A stretch of 64,000 nt of DNA from Bacteroidota bacterium. GTDB lineage: Bacteria > Bacteroidota > Bacteroidia > Flavobacteriales_E > Vicingaceae. The stretch covers positions 3,195 to 67,194 of the forward strand of contig JACPDX010000012.1 of the NCBI GenBank assembly GCA_016183805.1. The letters run 5' to 3'. Under the pieces are notes generated by a model. That model did no database searches. It saw only the letters and a program-made list of their open reading frames with translations, and was not told where the DNA came from. This document shows positions 18,825 through 28,754 of the stretch, piece after piece (position 1 is the stretch's first letter; each line of letters begins with the position of its first letter). Made by a program: the position numbers and the translations under genes.

Positions 18825-21053
18825 CTATTCCTCTAACAATTTTATTAATCGAACAGTTGATTTTTGATTATTCTTCGAATACATTGAATTGACGGTATTT
18901 TCTTTTTCTTTACTTGTCAAGTGCCAACTTAATGAAATTCTGTCGTTGACATTGTCCAATTCAAAATCAATAATATCAATTGTGCTGTTAAAATCTTCAC
19001 TTAAATACTGCATCATATCATCTAAGTTATAATCCTGTATATAGAATAAGTTGCTATATAAACTACCAATTGGTAAGCTTATCGATTCAACTATTGATTG
19101 AAGAGGGTTGTTGTCAATTTTATGTTCTTTTGGTTTATCTCTAAAAGTTAAAATAATTACTCCGCTAGTATTTTCCTCAATCCAATTTTTAAAAGTATGT
19201 ATGTATTTATAAGTGGTAACAGCACCGTAATTATCCCTTAATCCGGCATCTAACACATTAACTTGAGGCGTTGTAGGTAACGAAACACTTGGCATAATGT
19301 AGGGAAATGTTGCACTCATTCTAATAACACTTGAAAAACGTACATTATTTGCATCTTGATTTTTAAATAAACTGGAAAATTCAACATTTTCAGTTGTAGG
19401 TTGTGTATAAACATTATTACGGGGTATGTTATTACTTAAAAATGATATTGGCTGAGGAGATATTAATAATCGTCGTGCATCATTGGTAATAACGGGAGAA
19501 AAAATCATCATAGGTATTTGAGCATTTTCTTCAGGTATTTTATAATCTTTTAATGTCTTATCAAACAGGTTATGAGTATTTAATAGTAATTGCCGTTCAA
19601 AGGCATACCCTCTGTCTTTTAAATAAATTTGATTGTTGTAGGTAAATTTTTTGGTTCGGATAAAAAAATCATTGGTTGCCAAATAAAATGCAATGGGGTT
19701 TAATAAATCGTTAGAAATATCGGTTCTATAGGATTGATTATATAAGTCATTTATTAAACCTTCAGATTGGCGTAAATACAACTCTCTAAAATAGGCAGCC
19801 CCAATCATTCCTCCAGAAGAACCTGTAATTAAATGGGTATGTTTAAACATGTTTCCGTTGGTTATACTATCTAAAAACTGTAGCGAATAAAATGTCCAAA
19901 GCGATGACCGAGAACCACCTCCACTTGTATTTATCAGAATCAATTTTGGTTTATGATGCCGATCAAAATTAGTTGTCCATTTATTTAAAATGGATAATTG
20001 ATTTAATTTATCTGCTTCTATGTCTTCTATGCTAAATCTCAACGAATCAAGAATTTTGTTGGAGTATTCAGTTTTTTTAAGGCCGTAATTTAAACCATAT
20101 GCTTGGTTGGTATAACTAAATTTTTGATTTTTAGATAGTAGGTTGACAACTAGAAATAAAGCAATAAAAGCAAATGGAGACCATGCTTTTAACCAAGTAT
20201 GCACCGCACTAAAAAGAATTAATACTGTGGTAAAGAGCAAAACAATACTAGCCGCAGCAGGTATCATAAAGAGTGGTTTTGCATTTAAAAAACCAAGTCC
20301 AATGAAGGTGGCAAAAAGTACAATTTCAAAAATGGTAGCATTAATGTTGTTTTGCTTAAAAATAGATTTAAGCATATTTAAATCATAGTGTGAGATATCT
20401 CTGGCTGGTCTTATAGAGAAAGGATTATATAAATAATATTCGACATGCCATTTTTGTTTGTTTTTAAAAATGGAGTACCAATTTTTATCTCTCAAAACTA
20501 ACGAGTTAATAGCTCTTTTGTCAGTTTCACTATTTTCTGAAATCCCAAGTAATTTAAAAATATGTTGATTGGTAGAAAAAAAGTAGCTTAAAGAAATGGT
20601 TATAAAAATAACATAACCCGATAAAAATGCAAGGTTATATATAATAATATTAAATGTAGAAATATTTTCATTCTCATGCAAAAACATTGACATTTTGTAG
20701 CAATAAAATAAAACGAACAAGAAAGGGAGTAAAGAGTTATTGATACAATATCGTGTAAAAGGGTATTTTAATGCGGCCAAGAATGGAAATTTACTGCTGT
20801 TTATTACATATCCGGTAATATTAAAAGCCATTACAAAGCCACCTATTGAAACCCCAAAAATAGCATAAGCCCAAAAACTTAGTTCATTTAAATATTCGGG
20901 AGCAAGAAAAAGATTAGGAATTCCGTATTTAACAAATAAATTTTGATTAACAACCCCAAAAAGAATTATCCAAAGTATTAGGATAATATGATTTCTTTTT
21001 AAATTGGTAAGTAAAAGTTGTGTTGGTAAAAAATATATTAATTTTCTAATCAT
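18825..21053 (-). CDS. Membrane-anchored patatin-like phospholipase, 742 aa
   Basis: The N-terminal half (about 25-310) has roughly seven to eight hydrophobic segments. The C-terminal half (about 365-700) is patatin-like: oxyanion GGGSRSS near residue 378, nucleophile elbow GSSGG near 412 (GxSxG), and catalytic Asp in VLDAGLRDNYG near 602, giving the Ser-Asp dyad. It would hydrolyse acyl lipids at the inner membrane, probably on its cytoplasmic side. The family is known; this membrane-plus-patatin arrangement is seen in Bacteroidota but has no established role. It lies in a same-strand run between a FecCD importer and an ABCG-like transporter. Confidence 0.8.
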   Translation of the reverse strand: MIRKLIYFLPTQLLLTNLKRNHIILILWIILFGVVNQNLFVKYGIPNLFLAPEYLNELSFWAYAIFGVSIGGFVMAFNITGYVINSSKFPFLAALKYPFTRYCINNSLLPFLFVLFYCYKMSMFLHENENISTFNIIIYNLAFLSGYVIFITISLSYFFSTNQHIFKLLGISENSETDKRAINSLVLRDKNWYSIFKNKQKWHVEYYLYNPFSIRPARDISHYDLNMLKSIFKQNNINATIFEIVLFATFIGLGFLNAKPLFMIPAAASIVLLFTTVLILFSAVHTWLKAWSPFAFIALFLVVNLLSKNQKFSYTNQAYGLNYGLKKTEYSNKILDSLRFSIEDIEADKLNQLSILNKWTTNFDRHHKPKLILINTSGGGSRSSLWTFYSLQFLDSITNGNMFKHTHLITGSSGGMIGAAYFRELYLRQSEGLINDLYNQSYRTDISNDLLNPIAFYLATNDFFIRTKKFTYNNQIYLKDRGYAFERQLLLNTHNLFDKTLKDYKIPEENAQIPMMIFSPVITNDARRLLISPQPISFLSNNIPRNNVYTQPTTENVEFSSLFKNQDANNVRFSSVIRMSATFPYIMPSVSLPTTPQVNVLDAGLRDNYGAVTTYKYIHTFKNWIEENTSGVIILTFRDKPKEHKIDNNPLQSIVESISLPIGSLYSNLFYIQDYNLDDMMQYLSEDFNSTIDIIDFELDNVNDRISLSWHLTSKEKENTVNSMYSKNNQKSTVRLIKLLEE

Positions 21054-21125
21054 AACTCAATGAAAACTCATGCTTTATAAAAACTGATTACGAGAATAGT
21101 TAGAAATTGTTTGATAATGTGATGG

Positions 21126-24100
21126 TTATTTTTTTATTCGTTCTATAATTTTCTCAAGATTTAAAATAAAGTTTTTCAATACGTCAAAATACAGCGTAAA
21201 AGCAAGAAAAATAGACATTAACCAGATTACAGCTATGTTTACCCAATAAGTATCAATATAAACTCCAAAAACTTTTTTCTCTGGAGCATAAAAATGAGCT
21301 CTAAAACCATCAGGGCTTAAATATACAGGGTCAGCTTTTTGAATGAGTTGATTATCTAATTCAATAATTTTATTCATTTCGTTTTTATCCTTCACAAAAT
21401 CGCTCAAAGCATCATTTGTGTAGCTATCTTTCATTTTAATAAACAAATCTTTCGATTCTTTATCTTTATTAAGTTTAGATGCTAATGCATCACGTTTAGC
21501 ATTTGCTTTTTTATATTTCTGTAAATAGTAATTATTTAAGTCTTGTAAGTAATTTTTTGTATTTAAAAATACAGTAGAATTTATTTTATCAATAGTAAGA
21601 AGCTCTATATCATTGAATACTATTTTTTGATTTCTATCTAATTCTTTAGTAAGTTCATTTTTTAGCAATAAAAGGTTGTTGGCTATTTCTTCTTTTTTTG
21701 TCGCATCGTTAATATTATTTTGAGCAGTACTCAACTTTTCTCTCAACTTAGCCAACCAAAAGTTCTTTTTAAACTCAACTACTTTAAGTTCTTTATCTAA
21801 TTTGTAAAATTGTTTTTCAAACTTATTGTCCTTAAACTGATGAACAGCTAAAGCCTCATAAGCCCATCTGGAAGCCATTACTTCTCCAACGAAAGGTACT
21901 TTATCTTGTAAAGTAATGGTAGGATTTAGCTTGTTAAACTTAACAATAACACCACTTAATAGTAATTGAGGAATTACCAAAAATGGTATTAAAATATAAA
22001 TGGTAACAGCAGAACTAAAACTTGCAGAAATATTGAGCCCCAACATGTTTGCAAAACAGGAAGTGGTAAAAAGTACTATCCAATAAGTGATGTTCATACT
22101 ATCAATATCCAAAATGGTATTACCAACCAGTACAAAAGAGATTGTTTGAATGGCAGAAATAGCAAACATGATAGAGATTTTAGAAAACAAATAACTTCCC
22201 TTACTTAAGTTGAGGAATTTTTCACGTTTCCTGATTTTCTGATCGCGTATAATTTCTTCGGCACTCACCGTTAAACCTATAAAAAGGGCGACAATAACCG
22301 ACATGAAAATATAAGCAGGAACGTTTTCATTTTCTCTTAAAATATATCCTAAAGTATTGTTTACATCAGAATTGAAATAACGAACCAAATAAGCTAAGAT
22401 AAAAGCTAAAATAGGAGCCTCTAAAAAATTAATTAATAGATATTGTTTATTGGTAAGTTTTGATAATACGTCTCTGATAATAAAAACCTTAAACTGCTTA
22501 AATTTATTTGGAATACTAAATGTAATATTCGGCTTTTCAAACAATCGTTTAAAAGTAGAAGATGATTTTTCAATTTTCTCTAAATAAAATTTATACCATT
22601 CTGTTGGTAATATTTTTCGATGTGTTGTAGTATTTCCATACTCATCAACAACCCTGGATTCTATAATGTTAAAAATTTGTTCGGAGTTTACGTTACCGCA
22701 CGTAATACATTCACTTTCACTACTGTTGACATGATGCACCAATTCTTTAAAATAAACTACTGCATCAACAGGATTTCCGTTATAAATTGGATAACCACCA
22801 GTATCTAAAATCAACAGGTTGTCAAACATCTTAAAGATTTCTGATGATGGCTGATGAATTACTACAAAAACCAATTTGCCTTTTAAAGCTAATTCTTTAA
22901 GTAAATCCATTATATTTTCAGAATCTCTTGAAGATAATCCAGAAGTAGGTTCATCAACAAACAGAACTGCTGGTTCTCTAATCAATTCTAAAGCAATGTT
23001 TAAACGTTTTCGTTGTCCGCCACTTATTGTTTTTTCTAGCGGGCTACCAACTTTTAAATCTTTAGCTTGGTCTAAACCTATGCTAATTAAAACATCTAAA
23101 ACCCGTTTAGAAATTTGTTCATCGTTTAAATTATCGAAACACAATTTAGCATTGTAAAATAAGTTTTGAAAAACGGTCAATTCTTCAATCAATAAATCGT
23201 CTTGAGAAACGTACCCAATTACCCCTTCAATTTTTTCAGGCTCACGATGGATATCAATTCCATTTATCGTAATTTGCCCTGTTGTAGGAACATATGCACC
23301 GTTTAATAAATTCAACAAGGTAGATTTTCCTGCTCCACTGGCACCCATAATTCCGACCATTCTGCCCGATTCTTCAGAAAAGTTGAAATGGTGCATCCCC
23401 ATGTTTCCACCCTTAAATTTGTAAGTAAGGTTTTCTACATTAAATACTATCTTTTCTGCATTATCATCTTTAAAAAATGAACTGATAATATCACTGTAAT
23501 AAATAGGTTGTACTTTAGAACTTCGTATAGATGAACCTTGATTTAAGATATGGGAACGACTTTTGTTTAATAAAATTCCGTTTAGGTAAAGTGCAGAATC
23601 TCCAAAATAGCGAACAAAAAACATGTTTACTGTTTCGATTTTAATAACTCTAAGAACACCTAAGATACTTTCGGAGTAAATATGTCTGCTATGTTGTAAG
23701 CTATTTTCTTTGTTGTTGTCAATAACTAAAACATTATGCGAATCTATTGGGTTTTCAATAGAATTATGAACAAAACTTAAACATAAATCGTATTCTTCTT
23801 TCGGAATATTAAAAGTTTCAGAAACAGTAGTTACAAATTCAAGTTCTTGTTCAGAAGCTTCTTTGTTGGCATAAATAAATTCGAGTAAACGAACTAAAAC
23901 AATAACTTTTTGTTTTTGGGCAAGTTCTTCATTAATTTGTGTACAGATTAAAAGAACTTTAACAGAATTTACAGAAGTTCTTTTTCTTTTTTTCTCACTA
24001 TCAGATTTTTGGGTTTTAATAGCAATATATTCATCATATAATGCGAGGTATTCATCAACCAATTGTTGATTTAGTTGTTGTTTTAAAAAAGATTCTACAA

Positions 24101-24185
24101 TTACTCTGCTGTTATCAGAAATCTCGTTTGCTTCGGAAACAATAGAGAACAATTGCATTAAGGCTTTTAAAATTCTTTCACTCAT
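21126..24185 (-). CDS. ABCG-like ABC transporter with N-terminal TerB-like and FHA-like regions, 1019 aa
   Basis: Order by eye: helical TerB-like segment (about 1-145), beta-rich possibly FHA-like segment (about 155-240, LYLNGILLNKSRSHILNQGS), ABC ATPase (about 245-480: Walker A GASGAGKSTLLN near 280, signature ISGGQRKRLNIA, Walker B VLFVDEPTSGLSS, His in VVIHQPSSE), ABC2-type membrane helices (about 600-790), a long charged coiled-coil (about 810-960) and a last helix near 990. The reverse NBD-TMD order and lone half-transporter size resemble ABCG proteins. Substrate unknown. The insertion of a coiled-coil before the last helix is unusual relative to eukaryotic ABCG. Confidence 0.85.
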   Translation of the reverse strand: MSERILKALMQLFSIVSEANEISDNSRVIVESFLKQQLNQQLVDEYLALYDEYIAIKTQKSDSEKKRKRTSVNSVKVLLICTQINEELAQKQKVIVLVRLLEFIYANKEASEQELEFVTTVSETFNIPKEEYDLCLSFVHNSIENPIDSHNVLVIDNNKENSLQHSRHIYSESILGVLRVIKIETVNMFFVRYFGDSALYLNGILLNKSRSHILNQGSSIRSSKVQPIYYSDIISSFFKDDNAEKIVFNVENLTYKFKGGNMGMHHFNFSEESGRMVGIMGASGAGKSTLLNLLNGAYVPTTGQITINGIDIHREPEKIEGVIGYVSQDDLLIEELTVFQNLFYNAKLCFDNLNDEQISKRVLDVLISIGLDQAKDLKVGSPLEKTISGGQRKRLNIALELIREPAVLFVDEPTSGLSSRDSENIMDLLKELALKGKLVFVVIHQPSSEIFKMFDNLLILDTGGYPIYNGNPVDAVVYFKELVHHVNSSESECITCGNVNSEQIFNIIESRVVDEYGNTTTHRKILPTEWYKFYLEKIEKSSSTFKRLFEKPNITFSIPNKFKQFKVFIIRDVLSKLTNKQYLLINFLEAPILAFILAYLVRYFNSDVNNTLGYILRENENVPAYIFMSVIVALFIGLTVSAEEIIRDQKIRKREKFLNLSKGSYLFSKISIMFAISAIQTISFVLVGNTILDIDSMNITYWIVLFTTSCFANMLGLNISASFSSAVTIYILIPFLVIPQLLLSGVIVKFNKLNPTITLQDKVPFVGEVMASRWAYEALAVHQFKDNKFEKQFYKLDKELKVVEFKKNFWLAKLREKLSTAQNNINDATKKEEIANNLLLLKNELTKELDRNQKIVFNDIELLTIDKINSTVFLNTKNYLQDLNNYYLQKYKKANAKRDALASKLNKDKESKDLFIKMKDSYTNDALSDFVKDKNEMNKIIELDNQLIQKADPVYLSPDGFRAHFYAPEKKVFGVYIDTYWVNIAVIWLMSIFLAFTLYFDVLKNFILNLEKIIERIKK

Positions 24186-24222
24186 TTTATCATGTAAAAA
24201 TTTTGGATGTTAAAATACAAAA

Positions 24223-24244
24223 AACCCCGATAATTATCGGGGTT
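24223..24244 (-). terminator. Rho-independent terminator after the 141-aa gene
   Basis: On the minus strand AACCCCGAT AATT ATCGGGGTT forms a near-perfect stem and is followed by a T run (24224-24219). It sits between the gene at 24265-24690 and the downstream ABC gene, so the latter has its own promoter or depends on read-through. Confidence 0.85.
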
Positions 24245-24264
24245 AAATATTCTGCAAAAAACAA

Positions 24265-24690
24265 TTATTGCTTAAAACCTACTAACAATACGGCACAACC
24301 AGATGCTAAACTATTTGGATCAAGTGAAGCTTCTATAATGCAATCAATAGTGTTGGTGATTTTAAAATCCCAATAAGGAGCATTTGCATAATCCTTATTG
24401 GTAAACAATAAGTTTCTTTCTTTGTCGAATACCGAAAATATTAAATTACCATCGGTTAAACCGCTACATGCAGCAAAACGGTAGGTACTGTTGCCATATA
24501 AAACCATATTAAATTCAGCAATTTCATCATCCAATAATAATGAACGATAATCTTGACCATCAGAAATAAATCCTTTTTTCAAATGTTTATCACACATACT
24601 CGCAATAGAATCGCATTGTGCAAATGTTGAATTTACAGCAACAAAACCAATTAATAAGATAATTATTTTGATTAGTTTAAAATTTTTCAT
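24265..24690 (-). CDS. Secreted/periplasmic protein of unknown function, 141 aa
   Basis: A signal peptide ends at AVNSTFAQ. The mature part has four cysteines (CDSIASMC, FAACSG, TIDC and SGC) and a strand-rich pattern (YRFAACSGLTDGNLIFSVFD, YWDFKITNTIDCIIEASL), like a small beta-sandwich. I do not recognise the family. It follows the 301-aa lipoprotein gene by 31 bp on the same strand and ends at a strong terminator, so these two envelope proteins form a unit. Confidence 0.65.
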   Translation of the reverse strand: MKNFKLIKIIILLIGFVAVNSTFAQCDSIASMCDKHLKKGFISDGQDYRSLLLDDEIAEFNMVLYGNSTYRFAACSGLTDGNLIFSVFDKERNLLFTNKDYANAPYWDFKITNTIDCIIEASLDPNSLASGCAVLLVGFKQ

Positions 24691-24721
24691 TTTTCGTTTT
24701 ATTATAATTTCTTAATTAAAA

Positions 24722-25627
24722 TTAATTGATTAATTCAGCTCTGATTTTATTTACTTTATCCGTAATAGCAGTTAATTGTTCAGGAGTAATGCTTACAGAT
24801 GTTGTACTATTAATAGTAGTTACTTTGTTTTTTGCATCAACTGTTGGTTTAACATAGGTATAAGTAATTTCTATTTTAGAAAAAAGCTCATCCAATTCAA
24901 TTAAACTATCCACAAAACCTGTAAATTCTGATTTGCTATAATAAGGGGTCAATAATTTTATTAAATTATTAACGGTAGTTTTTTGTTCGCCGATTCTTTT
25001 AATGATTTCTTTGTTGTTGGTCATTTTTGCGGCATTGGTTGCAAAATATAAGCTTTCAATCCATCCGCCGGCTAAAATCAATCCACCAACATCGTTTTGT
25101 TGGGTATTTTTTAAATAACGGTCGCTTGATTTGTAAGCATCAGAAACTAAAGAAAGTATAGAGTCTTGATTTCCAATATTTTTTTCGAAACGTTGAACCA
25201 ATTCCATGTCAAATGCACTACTAACACCTAAATCATCGCCAATTGATTTAATAGCTGTTAAAAATGAAATAGCATCTTGTGTTTGTTCGTACAAAGTTAC
25301 ATAACCTAAATCAGCACCATAAACTCCAAGGTTGATTGCTTTTTTAAAGTTAGTAGAATATTTAGTAACATTTGAAGGAACATTTAATATTTCTTTGTTG
25401 TAATTCGTCCCCGAATTTTTAATTAATGCCGCTGTTTGAATAGGGGAAGGGATACTAAATACCTTTCCATCAATTTCCATTAACTGCGATTGTTTAGGAT
25501 CAGCGTCCTGTTCCTGTACTTCATCACCTTCATTTGTAGTAGGTTCACCACCACATCCATAAGATATTAAAGCGATGGTTGACAACGCTATCAATTGATT
25601 TCTGAAGTTAAAAATGTTCTTTGCCAT
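24722..25627 (-). CDS. Lipoprotein of unknown function, 301 aa
   Basis: Lipobox ISYGCGGE with lipidated Cys25, then an acidic linker (TNEGDEVQEQDADP) and a mostly helical mature domain (KKAINLGVYGADLGYVTLYEQ, FVDSLIELDELFSKIEI). No known domain is recognised. The gene is upstream of the 141-aa secreted protein and downstream of the SSS symporter gene with 98 bp between. Likely periplasmic and tethered to a membrane; role unknown. Confidence 0.65.
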   Translation of the reverse strand: MAKNIFNFRNQLIALSTIALISYGCGGEPTTNEGDEVQEQDADPKQSQLMEIDGKVFSIPSPIQTAALIKNSGTNYNKEILNVPSNVTKYSTNFKKAINLGVYGADLGYVTLYEQTQDAISFLTAIKSIGDDLGVSSAFDMELVQRFEKNIGNQDSILSLVSDAYKSSDRYLKNTQQNDVGGLILAGGWIESLYFATNAAKMTNNKEIIKRIGEQKTTVNNLIKLLTPYYSKSEFTGFVDSLIELDELFSKIEITYTYVKPTVDAKNKVTTINSTTSVSITPEQLTAITDKVNKIRAELIN

Positions 25628-25725
25628 TATATTTTTTTTAAAAACGATTTTTCATTAATGCAAATAAACAAAAAAATCTTTAAACCAACAGAATAAAATT
25701 TTCGATAAATCTTAACCATTTGATG

Positions 25726-27504
25726 TTAATTGTTAAAAATATTAGTACGAATTAAAAAATACCGCAAAACAACGAACGAAATAATAGCAGAAAATAAGAA
25801 AATAATACTTTGTGTATATTCCAGTAAAATAAATTTTCCTGTGAAGAATAATAACGAATAAGTGAGCGAAATTGAGCTAATCCAACAAATAAAAAGTTTA
25901 AAAAGATTAGAATTATTTTTCTTTCCAGATTGAAATGGTTTCCAATTTCCATCAGGTTTAACCAAATTATAAAAACTTAATAAAGTGGTATGTTCTGAAG
26001 GTTTTGTTAAAAATGTTACTAAAAGCCAGGAAATGGTAGTAAATAAAACTGTAAAAATAAAAGGACCTCTGTTTTCGATAAAAGCAACATCGAATAAATC
26101 CACTAAATAATAATGACCAATAATGTAACCAATAAAAGGAGCAAGAGTTGCTACAATCTCACTCCAAGCATTGATTCTCCACCAATACCATCGTAAAATT
26201 AATACTAATCCTAAACCGGCACCACATTCCATAATAAATTCCCAAACAGCAGATATTGAATTGATTTGTGTGGTAACAAATGCTCCAATTATCATAATAA
26301 AAACAGTGGTAAGTTTAGATACTTTTACATAATGTTTTTCTTCTTTTATAGTCGAAACCTTGTCAACAGATTTTTTAATAAAACGTTTGTATAAATCATT
26401 TACTAAATAACTGGCACCCCAATTTAGTTGGGTTGAAATAGTACTCATATAAGCTGCCAAAAAAGCTACAAATAGTAGTCCTTTTAAACCCATGGGTAAA
26501 AAATCTTTCATGGCCATCACAAACCCCAATTTTTTATCAACTAAATCTGGATATAGAACTAAAGAGCATAAACCTACCAAAATCCATGGCCAAGGACGAA
26601 TACAATAATGAGCTATTTGAAAAAATAAGGTAGCGAAAACAGCATCTTTTTCATTTTTTGTACTCATCATTCGTTGGGCAATGTAGCCACCACCACCTGG
26701 TTCAGCTCCGGGATACCAACTTGCCCACCATTGTATAGCTGCAAATGAGAAAAATGCACCAATACTAATAGTTAGAGTTGACAAACTTGTTCCTTCTTTT
26801 CCTCCAATTTGAGGTAAAAAATTTAAAGAGCCTTCCGGTAATTTTGTTTTTAAAGCTTCAATACCTCCAATTTTATCTGAATTAACAACAATAACTGCTA
26901 AAATGATACAACCCACCATGGCAATAACAAATTGTATAGTATCAGTGATGGCAACACCCAATAAGCCCGAAAGCGATGAATAAATCATGGCTATAACCAT
27001 AACCACCACCATATACCAAAATGCTATTGATGGAGGCACATCAAAAAATATTTGAATGATAGAAACCATGGCAAGATTAACCCAACCAATAATCAAAACA
27101 TTCATAAACAAACCAAGGTAAATAGATTTGAATCCTCTTAAAATTGCAGCAGGTTTTCCGCTATAACGAAGTTCTATTAATTCTAATTCTGTTAAAACAT
27201 TTGCTCTTCTCCATAAATTGGCAAAAAAGAACGTGGTTAACATACCACCAATTAAAAAATTCCACCATATCCAGTTTGATGAAATACCATCTTTTGCAAC
27301 CAGTTCGGTTACAGCTAAAGGTGTATCGGCTGCAAAAGTGGTAGCTACCATCGACATTCCGGCAATGTACCAAGGCAGATTTCTTCCGCCAAGGAAAAAA
27401 TTAGCCAAACTACTGCTTGCTTTATTCTTATATTTTAAACCAATATAAAGTGATAACAAAAGAAAAGAGGCAATTATAATCCAATCGATAGTTCCTAATA
27501 TCAT
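25726..27504 (-). CDS. Sodium:solute symporter (SSS family), 592 aa
   Basis: About thirteen to fourteen transmembrane helices with SSS signatures: FFLGGRNLPWYIAGMSMVATTF near the N-terminus (Na-site helix 1), SSLSGLLGVAITDTIQFVIA, and AAYMSTISTQLNWGASYLVND (helix 8, Na2-site serines/threonines). These carry sugars, amino acids or other small solutes with sodium; the substrate is not evident. A TACTTTTC near-promoter (27520-27527, minus strand) precedes it. It is divergent from the DUF58 gene. Confidence 0.9.
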   Translation of the reverse strand: MILGTIDWIIIASFLLLSLYIGLKYKNKASSSLANFFLGGRNLPWYIAGMSMVATTFAADTPLAVTELVAKDGISSNWIWWNFLIGGMLTTFFFANLWRRANVLTELELIELRYSGKPAAILRGFKSIYLGLFMNVLIIGWVNLAMVSIIQIFFDVPPSIAFWYMVVVMVIAMIYSSLSGLLGVAITDTIQFVIAMVGCIILAVIVVNSDKIGGIEALKTKLPEGSLNFLPQIGGKEGTSLSTLTISIGAFFSFAAIQWWASWYPGAEPGGGGYIAQRMMSTKNEKDAVFATLFFQIAHYCIRPWPWILVGLCSLVLYPDLVDKKLGFVMAMKDFLPMGLKGLLFVAFLAAYMSTISTQLNWGASYLVNDLYKRFIKKSVDKVSTIKEEKHYVKVSKLTTVFIMIIGAFVTTQINSISAVWEFIMECGAGLGLVLILRWYWWRINAWSEIVATLAPFIGYIIGHYYLVDLFDVAFIENRGPFIFTVLFTTISWLLVTFLTKPSEHTTLLSFYNLVKPDGNWKPFQSGKKNNSNLFKLFICWISSISLTYSLLFFTGKFILLEYTQSIIFLFSAIISFVVLRYFLIRTNIFNN

Positions 27505-27602
27505 GAGTTTAATTTTTAGTGAAAAGTACTAAGATTAACAGGTTGTAAATTGATGTTTAAAAATGATTATTAACAACAATTAGTAAATAAACCTTTTTAT
27601 GA

Positions 27603-28556
27603 ATGAAGAATAAAACTAACTTTGAATCCATGAGTTTTAATATTGACTTACATATTATTCAACAATATACCAAATTGGAGTTGATTGCCAAACAGGTGGT
27701 GGAAGGCTTTATAACCGGTTTGCACAAAAGCCCTTTTCACGGTTTTTCGGTAGAATTTGCCGAACACCGATTATATAATAGTGGAGAATCAACTCGTCAT
27801 GTAGATTGGAAATTGTATGGTAGAACCGATAAATTGTTTTTAAAACGATATGAAGAAGAAACCAATTTGCGTTGCCAATTAGTGATTGATGCTTCCTCTT
27901 CGATGTACTTTCCTGAAATAGATTACAATTCAGATAAGTTTAACAAGTTAAAATTTTCTATTTATGCAGCAGCGGCTATCATGAATTTGCTTAAAAAACA
28001 ACGTGATGCTGTAGGTTTAAGTATTTTTAGTGATAAATTAGATGTGCATACACCTTCAAAGTCGAGTACTGTTCATCATAAATTTTTGTATCACGAATTA
28101 GAAAAACTTATCAACCTGCCCAATGTAAATACAAGTACATTTGCCATAAAATCGTTACATACCATTGCTGAGAGTGTTCATAAACGCTCACTGGTTATTA
28201 TTTTTAGCGATATGATGGAAAATACAGGTAGTCATGATGAGTTGTTTTCGGCTTTACAGCATTTAAAACACAATAAGCATGAGGTTATTTTATTTCATAC
28301 CATAGACAAAGATAAAGAAGTTGACTTTAATTTCGAAAACAGACCATATCAATTTATTGATTTAGAAAGTGGAGAGGAAGTTAAACTTCATCCTAATGAA
28401 ATTAAAGAAAGCTATATTGAGCAAATACGAACACAAACTAATCAATTAAAACTAAAATGTTTACAATACGGGATTGAATTTGTGGAAGTAGATATTAACG
28501 AAGGATTTCATCACGTTTTATTGGCATATTTGATAAAAAGGAAAAAAATGCAATAA
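27603..28556 (+). CDS. DUF58/vWA-domain protein, 317 aa
   Basis: DUF58 signature FAEHRLYNSGESTRHVDWKLYGR is followed by a von Willebrand A-like domain with a MIDAS-type DASSSM motif (residues about 97-102). Related proteins work with MoxR AAA+ ATPases, but no MoxR gene is beside it. Two starts are possible: ATG 27603, or ATG 27630 (MSFNIDLHI), which is favoured if the TAACTTTG element at 27617-27624 is the promoter, giving a near-leaderless 308-aa product. Predicted cytoplasmic. Confidence 0.85.
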   Translation: MKNKTNFESMSFNIDLHIIQQYTKLELIAKQVVEGFITGLHKSPFHGFSVEFAEHRLYNSGESTRHVDWKLYGRTDKLFLKRYEEETNLRCQLVIDASSSMYFPEIDYNSDKFNKLKFSIYAAAAIMNLLKKQRDAVGLSIFSDKLDVHTPSKSSTVHHKFLYHELEKLINLPNVNTSTFAIKSLHTIAESVHKRSLVIIFSDMMENTGSHDELFSALQHLKHNKHEVILFHTIDKDKEVDFNFENRPYQFIDLESGEEVKLHPNEIKESYIEQIRTQTNQLKLKCLQYGIEFVEVDINEGFHHVLLAYLIKRKKMQ

Positions 28557-28593
28557 AATTTTTTAAAAAATTTTAGAACAACAAAAAAACCTT

Positions 28594-28601
28594 TATATTT
28601 G
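28594..28601 (+). promoter_or_regulatory. Putative -7 element for tRNA-Asp
   Basis: TATATTTG matches TAnnTTTG, 20 nt upstream of the mature tRNA 5' end at 28622. Confidence 0.55.
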
Positions 28602-28621
28602 CACTCCTTTAACAGGAAAAC

Positions 28622-28695
28622 GGTTTGGTAGTTCAGTTGGTTAGAATACCTGCCTGTCACGCAGGGGGTCGCGGGTTCGAGTCCCGTCCAGACCG
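28622..28695 (+). tRNA. tRNA-Asp (GTC)
   Basis: A 74-nt cloverleaf: acceptor GGTTTGG pairs with CCAGACC and has discriminator G; anticodon stem CCTGC/GCAGG encloses CTGTCAC with anticodon GTC at 28656-28658; T loop GTTCGAGTC. CCA is not encoded. Confidence 0.95.
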
Positions 28696-28701
28696 CAAAA
28701 C

Positions 28702-28737
28702 AAAAGCTCTTCAGAAATGAGGAGCTTTTTGTTTTTT
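28702..28737 (+). terminator. Rho-independent terminator after tRNA-Asp
   Basis: AAAAGCTC (28702-28709) pairs with GAGCTTTT (28722-28729), 12-nt loop, then a T-rich tail. It may also act on the minus strand for the upstream end of nothing obvious; the convergent gene ends at 28755. Confidence 0.75.
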
Positions 28738-28754
28738 ATTTCATACTATTTATG

